Origin: Metaphire vulgaris
Taxonomy: Eukaryota > Annelida > Clitellata > Crassiclitellata > Megascolecidae
NCBI GenBank assembly: GCA_018105865.1
Contig: CM030872.1
Location: 8,820,516-8,884,515, forward strand
Direction: 5' to 3'
Length of the DNA: 64,000 nt
Shown here piece after piece: positions 37,771-60,201 of this stretch. The translations under genes and the position numbers were made by a program. The notes under the pieces were generated by a model, which saw nothing but the letters and a program-made list of their open reading frames with translations, searched no databases and was not told the DNA's origin. The first letter of the stretch is position 1. Each line of letters starts with the position of its first letter.

Positions 37771-38688
37771 CAATGCCGGGCAGTAGTTAACTACAAGTAG
37801 GTAACTACTTGTAGTTTAACTACACTTTAGTAGTTACAGAGTAGTTAGTAACTACATGTGAAAAAGTAGTTAACTACAAGTAGTTTAACTACTTTCTGCA
37901 GTAGTTATCAAGTAAAGTAGTTAACTACTGTGGTCAACTACTTTTGTTAAAACATTATTTGCCGCTTAAACCCGCTTTTTGCCAACAACGCTGACGCCAG
38001 GCTTCTCGGTGAGCTCTTGATGAGACTCTGTCGTTTTTCTCGTCGATGTAACCCATGCCTGCCCTTGTTGCCCTTGTGCATACAAGCTTACTTACTTACC
38101 TACCAGTAATATAATATTCTATTCCTGATTTCCGGTCTCATACTTACACAACTTTTAGTAGTACCAAAAATACAGGTTCGTGTTGTTTACTGAGGAGATA
38201 TAATTAATAATAGTAATAAAAGTTAACAGAATTAACAGATTAATTTTAATAACTCATAGATATCATTAAATATGAATAGCCAATTAGTCAAAAGCTGTTT
38301 CGTGAACCCACGTAAAAAGAGTGAACGCAGTGATGATAAAAACTTCATTGCCGACTGTGGTACATGCAAGAACTGAGTAATCATTCATTACATTGATTAC
38401 ATAAGCAGAACTGCTGCAGAAGCAGCTTATATTGATAGAATTGATGTTCGTGTTGACAGTGTTTGTGTGGTGTTTAAAAAAACAAGACATTGAACAATGG
38501 ATATTTTTATTTGAGCGTTGCAGGGTCAAAAGTAGTTGCAAAGTAGTTAACTACTCAGGAAGTAGTTACCAATTAGTTAATAACTACTTTGTGGAAAAAG
38601 TAGTTAACTAGTAGTTACAACTACATTTTTATCAAGTAGTTCACTACAGTAGTTGAACTACTTTCACAGTAGTTGGTGCCCAGCATTG
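37771..38688. mobile_element. hAT-type element with subterminal AGTAGTTAACTACT arrays
   Basis: Left end CAATGCCGGGCA, right end TGCCCAGCATTG. An exact 8-bp target duplication GTGAAAGT is present (37763-37770 and 38689-38696). About 170 bp at each end is packed with the near-palindrome AGTAGTTAACTACT in alternating orientation. About 580 bp of unrelated AT-rich DNA lies between, without a long ORF. The palindromic arrays look like multiple transposase-binding sites. Confidence 0.88.
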
Positions 38689-39247
38689 GTGAAAGTTCTT
38701 GAATGCAATTTTATTGACATCAATTATAAAGACATAGCGTTCAACTGAGTGGAAAGGTTGTTATATGCAGTTATTCATATTGTGATCATGTTATAGATTT
38801 TCTGCTTTAAATTTCTATATCTGCTTTCACTTCTATATATTGTAGTTATACAGCACTTTGGTCAGGTTAAAGTACATACCGGTATATGCAGTGCTTGCCT
38901 GTTTTTATCATAACTTGACGTGTTAAAGTATGTACAGTGAGACCTCATTTTCTCCCCCAATAAGCCGTGTCTTTCGCTACAAAATGTGCCAGTACTGACA
39001 GAGGCGTGGGTGATAACGAAGTTTCACTGTATATCAGTAGAGTGCACATCTTATATTTGTAGTTATCAGTCAATCCATCCTTGTTAGTAAAGAGTTTTGC
39101 AAACAGTGCTGGCTGTTTACAAAAGTTGACGTTATGCTATTTAAACTATAAACGCTATTTTCTAATGTGCCTGCTTCATTATTGTGTGGTGTCTACTGCT
39201 GCAATTGCATCTATTCATAAACTGCATAGGATCATTATTGTATTCCA

Positions 39248-39385
39248 GGGGTGTTAATTAACAAGGACTCAACCCTTAGGACAAGGACCAAGGACTTGGC
39301 CCTCAGTCCCAGGACCAAGGACCTGTAACTTGTCCTTAAGGGGGTCCTTAAGGCCAGGACCCTGGTCAAGGTCTAACATCCCTGT
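39248..39385. mobile_element. MITE with CAGGGGTGTTA ends and AAGGAC repeats
   Basis: Ends CAGGGGTGTTAATTAACAAG and AGGTCTAACATCCCTG. Flanks TTGTATTC/TTGTGGTC (6 of 8). The interior repeats AGGACCAAGGAC and its complement. Confidence 0.7.
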
Positions 39386-40424
39386 TGTGGTCATGTTGTC
39401 TTATGAGTTGAGCTGAGCAATTGTTGAAGTATTGGACAACAATGTCTTATGTAATTATTCTGGCTATGTTTTGGCATTTGAAATTACAGGCGTAATACGT
39501 AATACGGCTACGGACGTAATATGGATGTTGGGCTAGCATTGCGTATGTGTTTGAAGTAATTGCTCATCCTAGTAAAACAATTATTTGGAATTCGATTACG
39601 CGAGTTACTGTTTTCTTGCAATGGTCCTTACGAGGAGATTATCTGTAGTCATATTACTATTTTGGTGTGGCATTTCCCAGTGCCAGCAGCTCGGTGTCTG
39701 TGTTGACAATTTTAGGCAGAATATCAAAAAGGTTTTTAATTTCAAACTTTTTTTCCGGTTGTATGTATGAGATTCGTGGAGACGGTGACTTAGAGTGCCC
39801 CCACCCCCTTATGATCCTGAAGAATTGCCCGTCACCCTCAAGTGCTGTGATGGCCAATTTTTTAATATTTTTTTTAGAACGAGCCTTAACTGCCAGTATT
39901 TTTTCTACATTGATTTTATATTTTATTTGAAAAAATTCTCCAAACCCAAGTTGACTTCGGTGGTTGTTGAGAAATTGTGATTTCTGAATTTGAAAATTAC
40001 GCTGTTATTAATGATTAAACTATGTTCATTCTTTAGTAGTTGTTTTTGATTTGCAGTGACTTCTGTTGATGATTATGATAATGACAACTACTACAACAAT
40101 GATGTATATTTTAGTATTATATTATATTGTTGCTACTGTTCACTAAAACCCTTTAGTCATTAAATTATGCATATAATATTTATGTAAAAAGAATTTTTAT
40201 GAAAATAGATTAATAATGTGCACTACTCTGCTGTAGGAATTTTGTCTGGTGACTTTAACTTTTTCCTATGAAACAAATTTGCCCAACACAATTTGCATCG
40301 ATGCTCTTGACTAATGTACAGAGGTCAAGTTTTATGTAAGTAAGAAAGTCAATAAGACTTCTTAAATGAGGTGTTAGTAAAATAATGGTTGGAGGTTTGG
40401 AAAAGAGAGGTTGAGTATTGCAGT

Positions 40425-40815
40425 CAGGGGCGTAGCCAGGAATTTTATGGGGGGGGTATAAATTTGGGGGTATATATTGCTATATATACAGTATATTATA
40501 TGTATATTATATACTGTATGTTATACATAATTATGTTATATATATAATCAGGCCGGCTCTAGGTTTGGCAAGTGGGGCCGTTGAGATAGGGTTAGGGTCA
40601 TCGGGGGCGAACCATTTGTTGTTTAATGTATGCGCATTAAAAAATCCTGACAAGCAAAAAAAGGTCATCATACCTCAAAGGCTTTGCGCGGGACCCTGGA
40701 CACAGGCCCGGATTGCCCAGGCTTAAGGCCGGTCCTGTATATACTGTATTATATATACTGATTTTCTTTGGGGGGGGGTATATATACCGATATACTCCCC
40801 ATCGCTACGCCACTG
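40425..40815. mobile_element. MITE, CAGGGGCGTAGCC family, copy 1
   Basis: Ends CAGGGGCGTAGCCAGGAA and ATCGCTACGCCACTG. Exact 8-bp target duplication ATTGCAGT. The body has poly-G and TATATA-rich stretches. A second MITE is inserted at 40549-40737. Confidence 0.88.
40549..40737. mobile_element. Nested MITE with CAGGCCGGCTCTAGG ends
   Basis: Ends CAGGCCGGCTCTAGG and CTTAAGGCCGGTCCTG. Target duplication TATATAAT/TATATACT (6 of 8), inside the older element at 40425-40815. Contains the recurrent box at 40649-40670. Confidence 0.75.
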
Positions 40816-41348
40816 ATTGCAGTAGTTTAATTTTAATGCCCATCCTTTTTCACTTAGTGGTGGTGGGTTGCTGCCCTTCCTGGTCCTTGGGCCATCTGTA
40901 TCACCCACCCATTGGCAGAAGTCTAATTGACCCTGTCGTCTGGGGTCATTGCTTAGCCAGTGTTCTGTAGGCTAAGAAAAGATACGTATGCATAGGGGAG
41001 TACCAAGGGTGTTTGACTCTCATGGCAGGGGTCAGAAAATTAACTTAGGTTAACAAATCGTTTAACTAACGAATCATGACATTTTATTTTATTGACACAC
41101 AAGATTAAAACTACGGATACACTTGTCTTGCTGTTTATACTGATGCGAACTGGTCTATGATGTGCCCCTCAAAGTCAGTTTTCTCAGTTTCTTCTCTTTC
41201 TACGCTGAGTAGAGAGAGAGCAAGATCGCAGTTTTTTTATAACATTTCCGTTCTTTTCTTGCAATTTAAATGTACAGTATACAGCAACTAAGCGTACTTA
41301 ACCTCTTAACCTCTCGAATGGATGTCCCCATCTGCTGGATGCCCGGGG

Positions 41349-41628
41349 CAGTGGCGGTTCCAGGATATTTCTTGGTGGGGGATGAAAAGAGAACGAAAAA
41401 ATCAATAAACTTTGCCGAAAACGACCGACTAAAGGGAATTTTTCCCTAACTTAACCGCACTTTTACCGAAAAATAGGTTGACAAGCAAAAATGGTCATCC
41501 GCAGTTTTTCCCTGTACGTAGTCTAACTAGACTTTTACAAAAAAAATAAGGGTTTAACGAGCGAGAAAATGTCCGAAAGTCCGGTGGGGGATGCATCCCT
41601 ACTCATCCCCCACGTGGAACAGCCACTG
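41349..41628. mobile_element. MITE, CAGTGGCGGTTCC family, copy 1
   Basis: Ends CAGTGGCGGTTCCAGGAT and GTGGAACAGCCACTG. Flanked by CCCGGGG on both sides (7-8 bp duplication). It contains a GACAAGCAAAAATGGTCATC box at 41480. Confidence 0.82.
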
Positions 41629-41686
41629 CCCGGGGGGCATCGCCCACGGCCCCCTCTGCATAGTGCCGCTCTCATTTGTCATAAAG

Positions 41687-41850
41687 GAAAAGACAGTCCG
41701 TCCCGTACTCGAACTAACGTATCGTAGGGTCCGGTGTTGATCTCCGTGTACTAGGGAAGCAGCGACGCAGATGGCTTATGTCATTAATCTGGAGTGGTTT
41801 GCCGTTACTTTCTTTAGACCCGCGTTTTACCTTCGCAGCTTGACTCAAAT
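41687..41850 (-). repeat. SINE family A-like partial copy
   Basis: GTCCCGTACTCGAACTAACG to GACCCGCGTTTTACC, closest to the copy at 15652. Confidence 0.6.
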
Positions 41851-42065
41851 ACCGTACTGGCGACTATCGTAACGGTTTACCTCGATTCGCACTCATAAGG
41901 CCTGTGTTCACCGAAAGAGAAAGAGGGAGAGAGAGATTCTGAAACAGAGAGAGAGAGAGAATAGACAGGGACAGACGGAGAGACAGACAGAAGACAGAGC
42001 GAGAGAGAGAGAGAAGAGGAAGAAGAGTGAAAGAGTCAGAAACAGACAGACAACGAGAGAGAAGA

Positions 42066-42069
42066 GGTT

Positions 42070-42155
<86 letters not shown>

Positions 42156-42180
42156 GAGAGAGAGAGAGAGAGAGAGAACG
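42066..42180. repeat. (GA)n microsatellite abutting the stop of the SUEL/CUB/sushi gene
   Basis: About 115 bp of GA with a GACA block. It starts five bases beyond the TGA at 42185-42187, on the 3' side. Confidence 0.9.
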
Positions 42181-42184
42181 ATGT

Positions 42185-52404
<10,220 letters not shown>

Positions 52405-52423
52405 CTGTAACGAAATATCAGCA

Positions 52424-52427
<4 letters not shown>

Positions 52428-52468
<41 letters not shown>

Positions 52469-52596
52469 CAAAGTAAAAATAATAATAAATAATAATAATA
52501 AAAAATAAAAATAATAATAAAAAATCAAAATAATAATAAATAATAAATAATAAATAATAAATAAAAAAATAATAATAAATAAAAATAATAATAATA

Positions 52597-52627
<31 letters not shown>

Positions 52628-52655
52628 TAAATAATAATAATAATAAATAATAATA

Positions 52656-52695
<40 letters not shown>

Positions 52696-52956
52696 TAATA
52701 ATAATAATAATAACGGTGGCGTAGCGACATGCTCGGGGCCCGTGGCGAAAAAAAGGAAGGGTCCCTTTCCAGAGTCCAGAGGAGACGATCTGACAAGTTT
52801 GCAAAAATGTTGACGACCTTTTTTGTTTGTCGATGTTTTCATCTGACGACTACATCGCGAAAAAGTTGTTACCGAACTTTTTCTTTATTCGGGTCGGGGG
52901 CCCTTTACAGGTCAGGGGCCCTTGGCATATGGCCACGTTCTCCATATGGTTGCTAC

Positions 52957-53055
<99 letters not shown>

Positions 53056-53056
53056 T
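52428..53056. repeat. (AAT)n microsatellite complex with inserted MITE
   Basis: (AAT)n with AAA and AAAT variants at 52428-52711 and pure (AAT)n at 52962-53054, interrupted by the MITE at 52712-52961. Confidence 0.9.
52712..52961. mobile_element. MITE, GGGGCCC family, inserted in an (AAT)n array
   Basis: Left end GGTGGCGTAGCGAC, right end GTTGCTACCCCTG. (AAT)n repeats continue directly on both sides. Contains the recurrent box at 52812-52833. Confidence 0.68.
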
Positions 53057-53404
53057 TTTTTTTTAGGTTTAGGAGGCTAAGTAAGCCTGTGTGAAAACCA
53101 TTGAATTGTCTACGCCTGTGCTTCTTAACCTTACTGGGATTACATACCCCAGAATCAAGTATAAGAGAACGAAGTACCCCCTATCTGTCTATACTACCTT
53201 GTCTGAGGACAGAAGTTTATGCTTCGTAATATGTTGAAAAATCTTAAACTGCAACGTACTTCTGTAACGGATTGCACACAGAAATGCATAGCGTTATGCA
53301 AAATTGGTGGTGGTGGGGGGTTGAGGCACTGTATATGAAGCATACGGTGGTCTATGTTTGCATTGACGATTGGGAACGATGCACTACTGGACGCCAGTGG
53401 TAAC

Positions 53405-53624
53405 CAATGGCGGCTCCACAGGGGAGGCCCGGGGGCCCGTGCCCCTATTGAATGCTTGCCCCCCAGTGGCCCCCCTGTTGGGACCCTATGCTTAATACTA
53501 ATTATACTGCATAGTACGTACCTAACAACAAACGGTTGCCCCTCCCATAATGAGAAGTTGCCACCCCAACGCCCCCCCCACAGCGCCCAGTTTCGTTACT
53601 TGCCAAATCCTGGAGCCGCCACTG
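53405..53624 (-). mobile_element. MITE, CAGTGGCGGCTCC family, copy 5
   Basis: Ends CAATGGCGGCTCC and GGAGCCGCCACTG. The left end has one change and no clear target duplication is visible, so this may be an older copy. Confidence 0.75.
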
Positions 53625-54178
53625 GTTGCAAACGCTCAAATCTGGTGCTGAAAATATATCTTCCAAAAGAATAAAATTAAGGCTGATCAGCAGAACAATA
53701 CGATCTACACAAATTGTTATTCCTTCGCATCTAAATTACTTCAAAAAAACTTCTTCTACATAACAGCTCAGAACTCGACTCTGCGAGACATCAGATCAAC
53801 CAGTAATATATAATTATTGTGGAATTCCATGAAATCGTTTGAAAGTGATCTCCTCAATTCACATCAAGCGTTATTTCTGTTAATAACTATAATCGTTGGG
53901 GGAGGGGAATAAAATGTTATTGTCCTGCGTGATTTCTAATTAACTTCTGACGACCACAGCGCAACTGAAAAATGTCTCCACTGTATAGTGTTAATCATCG
54001 ATCACTCGATAAACGAGTGTATTGATTGAGTTCAGGTGGAAAACGTCAACTCGAAAGTGAAATTTTAGCTCATCATATTTGACGCAACACGCCATCGGTA
54101 ATAAATGTGATAAACTCGCAGTGATATAGGCCTATGCGGACAGCATTTGGCATGGGAACTTAGGATATGGCAGCAGGG

Positions 54179-56757
54179 TAGGGGTGTTCAAAAAAATAAA
54201 ATTTTCAAAAAGTTATGCCTACTGGACGGATCGTCATGCTACTATCAATGTTGAATTCAGACACACTTTTTATTTCACATTTCTATGATGTCCTGAGGTC
54301 CCTCAAAGGCCTTGAATGCATGAACCCCCAAACCATGGAAAAAATGCACAATGATTGGGACTAAATACTTCATAACTCTCTAAAATAATCATAGATATGT
54401 CATAATAGACTCATTTTGTTTGTATTCTCTTTGGGCCGTGTCCATAGAGTCAGTAGCGTGCAGAGGGGATTTGTGGGGGGCGTGGCCCCGGGCGCCGACC
54501 AGATGGAGGTGCCAAAATTGACTCGGCGACCTTCATTTTTTTGCTCGTCAAACATTTTTTAGGCTTGGCCTCGGGCGCCCACCACTCTGCGCACCACGGC
54601 ATAAAGTGGCATATGTAAAGGTTCAGCTACTCTGGTGGAACAGCCACCGGATTTTTAAAAAAATATTTTATCTCGCTTGCAGGCTTCATGTCCTTGAATT
54701 GGCATTTTGGGCTGGCTGGAAGTTCGGTTAAGTACCAGGACCAGGCAATAGACTGTTTGCCACAGTCAAATCAATATGTGGTAGGCTACTTTGGGCAAAC
54801 AGATGCAAATCAACACAATCGAACTATGCCATCCCTGGCTGAGAAGTTAAAAATGTCCAATTTACGCAATAGAAAATACAACAGGCAAAATTCTGAATGC
54901 CAAGAACTTTTAATATACAAGAGATGTGGCCTAATTTTTGAAAAATCTTGATTAGCAGGTGCTCTTCACTTGCCAGTCAAACGTGCTAACCATTAACACA
55001 TCTGCTAATACAATTCTCTGTAGTTTAAAAAATGTCCAATTTACGCAATAGAAAATACCACAGGCAAAATTCTGAATGCCAAAAACTTTTAATATACAAG
55101 AGATAGTGGCCTAATTTTTGAAAAAAACTTGATTAGCAGGTGCTCCTCACTTGCCAGTCAAACGTGCTAACCATTCACACGTCTGCTAATACAATTATCT
55201 GTAGTTTAAAAATGTCCAATTTACGCAATAGAAAATACCACAGGCAAAATTCTGAATGCTAAGAACTTTTGATATACAAGAGATTGTGGCCTAATTTTTG
55301 AAAAATCTTGATTAGCAGGTGCTCTTCACTTGCCAGTCAAACGTGCTAACCATTCACACGTCTGCTAATACAATTATCTGTAGTTTAAAAATGTCCAATT
55401 TACGCAATAGAAAATACCACAGGCAAAATTCTGAATGCCAAGAATTTTTGATATACAAGAGATAGTGGCCTAATTTTTGAAAAAATCTTGATTAGCAAGT
55501 TCTCTTCACTTGCCAGTCAAACGTGCTAACCATTCACACGTCTGCTAATACAATTATCTGTAGTTTAAAAATGTCCAATTTACGCAATAGAAAATACCAC
55601 AGGCAAAATTCTGAATGCCAAGAACTTTTGATATACAAGAGATAGTGGCCTAAGTTTGGAAAAACCTTGATTAGCAGGTGCTCTTCACTTGCCAGTCAAA
55701 CGTGCTAACCATTCACACGTCTGCTAATAACATTCTCTGTAGTTTAAAAATGTCCAATTTACGCAATAGAAAATACCACAGGCAAAATTCTGAATGCTAA
55801 GAACTTTTGATATACAAGAGATAGTGGCCTAATTTTTGAAAAATCTTGATTAGCAGGTGCTCTTCACTTGCCAGTCAAACGTGCTAACCATTCACACGTC
55901 TGCTAATACAATTCTCTGTAGTTTAGGGGTCACGTTGTCCAGGAGCTGAGAAATATCTGGACACAAAGAGAATCTGGAACCGTGCCCCGTGACGACTATC
56001 ATGTATAAGCAGAGAACAATCTACTCATTCTGGGTGAAACACCTCCACGCGGGGTACACCTCATGAAACCCAGAGTCATTCACCAGGCTCGATGGATGAT
56101 GTGCAATTTGTATGCTGGCAAAATGTTCATGTTTCATCATCACATGTCATATGACGCTGAAATGATTGACTCGCTGCAAACAGTCTATTGCCTGGTCCTG
56201 GTACTTAACCGAACTTCCAGCCAGCCCAAAATGCCAATTCAAGGACATGACGCCTGCAAGCGAGATAATATATTTTTTTAAAAATCCGGTGGCTGTTCCA
56301 CCAGAGTAGCTGAACCTTTACATATGCCACTTTATGCCGTGGCGCGCAGAGTGGTGGGCGCCCGAGGCCAAGCCTAAAAAATGTTTGACGAGCAAAAAAA
56401 TGAAGGTCGCCGAGTCAATTTTGGCACCTCCATCTGGTCGGCGCCCGGGGCCACGCCCCCCACAAATCCCCTCTGCACGCTACTGACTCTATGGACACGG
56501 CCCAAAGAGAATACAAACAAAATGAGTCTATTATGACATATCTATGATTATTTTAGAGAGTATTGAAGTATTTAGTCCCAATCATTGTGCATTTTTTCCA
56601 TGGTTTGGGGGTTCATGCATTCAAGGCCTTTGAGGGACCTCAGGACATCATAGAAATGTGAAATAAAAAGTGTGTCTGAATTCAACATTGATAGTAGCAT
56701 GACAATCCGTCCAGTAGGCATAACTTTTTGAAAGTTTTATTTTTTTGAACACCTCTA
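54179..56757. mobile_element. hAT-type non-autonomous foldback element, 2.58 kb, with internal tandem array
   Basis: The ends are TAGGGGTGTTCAAAAA on the left and its inverted match TTTTTTTGAACACCTCTA on the right. The terminal inverted repeats run about 580 bp (54179 to about 54760, and about 56175 to 56757) with few differences. An exact 8-bp target duplication, CAGCAGGG, flanks the element (54171-54178 and 56758-56765). An 8-bp duplication with TA/CA-GGGTG ends is typical of the hAT superfamily. The centre holds six copies of a repeat of about 180 bp and no transposase, so the element depends on an outside enzyme. Confidence 0.9.
54840..55926. repeat. Six tandem copies of a ~180-bp unit inside the hAT-type foldback element
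   Basis: Each unit starts near AAAATGTCCAATTTACGC (54849, 55028, 55208, 55387, 55567, 55746) and ends near CTGCTAATACAATT. Units differ by a few substitutions and 1-nt length changes. The array fills the space between the long inverted repeats. Confidence 0.9.
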
Positions 56758-56948
56758 CAGCAGGGTTATTTCTAGGCGAACGCATAATATGCAAGAGATG
56801 TCTGATAACGTTCAGAGCTATAAATGATCAAACCTGTCCTGAACATCTGGCTACACTGATGCTAACTCATAACTGATTGCTAATTCATTATTGTAAAGCA
56901 CTCTTGATTTAGGCTTATGTCTTGTTATAGGGCTCTATAAATTATCAG

Positions 56949-57033
<85 letters not shown>
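56949..57033. repeat. (AAT)n microsatellite
   Basis: 28 AAT triplets directly joined to a MITE fragment. Confidence 0.9.
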
Positions 57034-57137
57034 GCAAAAAGGTCATCCCATAGCTGAGATTGGGGAGGGAGGTGTTGGGAAGTGTCGGTCTCATATTGGG
57101 GTGTTGGGGTGCTAGGGGGTGTGAAAATATCCCTGTA
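57031..57137. mobile_element. MITE fragment, CAGGG...TATTTCTAGG family
   Basis: Starts with the recurrent box directly after an (AAT)n array and ends GTGAAAATATCCCTG. The left half is missing or replaced by the microsatellite. Confidence 0.55.
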
Positions 57138-57897
57138 TGACAGGTAGGGGGCAGATGTCGTGGTTGTCAGTTGAAGGGAGTGAAAAAAACATCGTAGGAA
57201 GAGAAGAAACTTGAGAAAACTGACTTTGATCACGTGATCATAGACCAGTTCGCATCAGTAAAAGCAAGAAAAGTACATCTGTAGTTTTAATCCTGTGTCA
57301 ATAAAATGCCATGATTTGTTAATTAAAGATTTGTTAACTTGACAATCTGATTTTCTGGCCATGTGCATTTGGGCGCCAAATACCCTATATATGTCCCACG
57401 CTTCGAGTAAGCAATATTTTCCAATTATCTGCCGACTGATTTCGATCGCTTGGCCCCAAACAGAGCGCCGGGCGTGGCCCTGTCTGGGGCAGTTTCGAAA
57501 AAAAATAAAAGTCCTATTCTTCTCCATTCTCCAATCGCCCGACGAAAACCAACTTTCCGACACAACATTCACCAAGTGATCTATTCTATGATTAAGAATA
57601 GATTCTGTGCCTACGTGAAGAGAGAGAGAGAGAGGCGTATCTATAGAGACAGATAGCTTCACATCATCATCGTTCAGGTGGGCAGACGGGTAAGCATACG
57701 GAGTAGGGTGGTGGGGGCAGAGTCTAGTGTACTAGCAGGAAACCTTTAAAATAACTCGACTGCGTTTCTGGTCTGTGGTTGTTGCGCGAATGAAAAATCA
57801 GAGGCTCACCTGTTGGCTCGAGTAAGGTTTTTAATATTCGCGACCAGAGTTCAAAAGCTTTCGAGACTTTGAGCGATAATAATAGACCTAATAATAG

Positions 57898-57899
57898 GC

Positions 57900-57973
<74 letters not shown>

Positions 57974-58107
57974 TAATAAGTTGATAAAAGTGAATTCTAT
58001 GTCCTGTTCAATACTAAGTAATAATTCATTGGTCCTGTTACAGATAACCAAAATTCTGTTCTCTACTTGAGTCCATCAATAGGCCTAATAATAATAATAA
58101 TAATAAC

Positions 58108-58151
<44 letters not shown>

Positions 58152-58205
58152 TTAATGAACTGATATAGTACAAGTACTGCTAGGACACCTAACAATTGAA
58201 AATAC

Positions 58206-58272
<67 letters not shown>
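57898..58272. repeat. Three (AAT)/(ATT) arrays, the last in opposite orientation
   Basis: (AAT)n at 57898-57973 and 58083-58152, (ATT)n at 58208-58272. The AAT and ATT arrays could pair as a hairpin. Confidence 0.9.
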
Positions 58273-58273
<1 letters not shown>

Positions 58274-58490
58274 ACTGATAATTTCTTGTGTGCCATATTA
58301 CTAAAATGTCAGAAACAAGGGCACATTACAGATTCCAATAAAAATAAATAAAATAAGAGTCATAAAAACAGAATAAGGGTCTCACCAACCCATACACTCC
58401 ACGCCCACCATTCCTCCCCCGTCCTACCCACTAACACCCACTATTCCTCCCCATCGTACTCGCCCACTTTACACCCACCATGCTTCGCCC

Positions 58491-58679
58491 CAGTGTTTAA
58501 TCTAGACTCCTGGACTCCGGGGGCAAACTGACAAAGCCGGGGGGAACTGACAAAGCCGGGGGGATTCTGCTAGGGGCTGCTGTTAGTCCATGTAGTATGC
58601 CAAAATTTCCGGGGGGAATTTAAAATTTCCGGGGGGAGAAAAGGGCAATCCCCCCGGAAACGGCCTAGAATAAACACTG
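58491..58679. mobile_element. MITE, CAGTGTTTATTCTAG family, copy 2
   Basis: Ends CAGTGTTTAATCTAG and CCTAGAATAAACACTG. Flanks CTTCGCCC/CCTCGCTC (6 of 8). Confidence 0.75.
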
Positions 58680-59150
58680 CCTCGCTCCAGTCCTACCCAC
58701 TCACCCGCTCACCCTACACCCACCATTTCACCCCCGTAACCCGGGTAACGCTCGCCAACGTCGCCCATTGTCGTCTTCGTCGAAGCCGTCTGATCATACC
58801 AATAAGTTTTTTCTATTGGAAATGCTATATGGCGCCGTTTGGTCGTGGGTCATAATGGAGGATGCAGCAAGACAGTAAACATGTGGAAATGGAGGAAACG
58901 TCGTTTGAATTGAATGGTGGAGAATTGTCTGCGTCATTCAGGTGCGGATTTTAGGACGATTATAATTATCACCGGCTCCGATATTATGAAAACACGGTAA
59001 GCAATGTTGCGACTGATTATATTTGTCTCCCTTCCGGTCGGGGGCAAATGGAAAAGCATTAAGTCCCCGTAGTTACGTTCCTAAAAGGTTATCTATTTAC
59101 AGTTCCAATGAACAGTGATATTCCTATTCAAAGAGTACACAAAAACAGAG

Positions 59151-59152
<2 letters not shown>

Positions 59153-59227
<75 letters not shown>

Positions 59228-59395
59228 CAAAGAGAGAGAGAGAGAGAGAAGAGAGAGACAGAGAGAGAGAAAGAGAGAGACAGAGAGAGACAGAGAGAGA
59301 CAGAGAGACGCAGATTGAGGGGAGAGAAGAGTGGGAGGAGTAGTAAGAGAGAGAAAAAGAGAGAGAGAGAGGGAGAGGGAGAGGGAGAAAAGCAG
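59153..59395. repeat. (GA)n/(GACA)n microsatellite
   Basis: About 240 bp of GA with CAGA and GGGA variants. Confidence 0.9.
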
Positions 59396-60014
59396 CAGCT
59401 ATATCCTTTGTTGATATCTCCGTGTATGACCCATTTCAGAATAACAAGCAGTTATTGTTATTATTCACATGAAATCGATGCCGCGATTATCATGAATGCA
59501 TTTGTCGTCGTTAAAACACATCCATTTACCAACAGGACCAACCAACGCAACCTCGTAACCTCTCTCCCACCTCTCCTTCTCCTTCTCCTCCTCCTCCCTC
59601 TTCTTCTTCTTCTTCTTCTTCTTCTTCTTCTTCACTTGTTTTACCTTCAGCTCTGAATAACTAGACAAAGGGTAATACCATCGCAGTAAATTCTAAATAG
59701 GGCGTTATTCGACAATCGACAGTTATGAAGATTTTTGCGTCCGTTCTTCGCGTAAAAGACAGCGACTGCGTTGAACCGCCAAAAGAATCGTAAAATGGCC
59801 GATTGCGTCATTATATCGTAACATCGGACCGATACAGATACGCCAGCGATAGAACACAGTAAAGGAAAATTATCGTCAAAGGCGGATCAAAGGCGCCGAC
59901 AACTTCTAAAGCGCCGGATTTTAATTCGATCGCCTAATAATACTGTGCAGTGTAGACTCTGTGTTATTATTCCATGTGTCATTGGCACCGGCTTTCTTCC
60001 TGTGATCTTCAGCC

Positions 60015-60201
60015 CAGGGGCGTAACCAGGAATTTGATTGGGGGGGGGGGTTCAATGTGATTGGGGGTATAAATCTTTAAAGCCTTTGAAAATCTTAAAA
60101 ACACATAAAAAATTTAATTTAGCCTGATTTGGGGGTATATATCGTATATATATATATATATATATACCGATATACCCATCCACCCCGTCGCTACGCCCCT
60201 G
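60015..60201. mobile_element. MITE, CAGGGGCGTAGCC family, copy 2
   Basis: Ends CAGGGGCGTAACCAGGAAT and GTCGCTACGCCCCTG. Target duplication CTTCAGCC/CTTCAGTC (7 of 8). Body with poly-G and TATATA as in copy 1. Confidence 0.85.

Larger units (their letters stand above)
38689..42184. other. Intergenic repeat region between the BFR1-like gene and the 3' end of the SUEL/CUB/sushi gene
   Basis: The two genes converge tail to tail here. I see no exon on either strand. Contents: the MITE at 39248-39385, the nested pair at 40425-40815, the MITE at 41349-41628, a partial SINE (41687-41850) and (GA)-rich microsatellites from 41915 to 42180. Confidence 0.5.

Noticed and set aside
54840..55926. Regular ~180-bp repeats with conserved blocks, CRISPR-array-like at first sight
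   Set aside because: There are no unique spacers, the whole unit repeats, the context is eukaryotic, and the array lies inside a transposon with clear inverted ends.
57255..57662. 135-codon minus-strand frame
   Set aside because: No signal peptide, domain or splice junctions in phase with the receptor gene; the composition does not look coding.
59108..59656. 182-codon frame rich in Arg-Glu
   Set aside because: Translation of the (GA)n array; no domain and no splice support.
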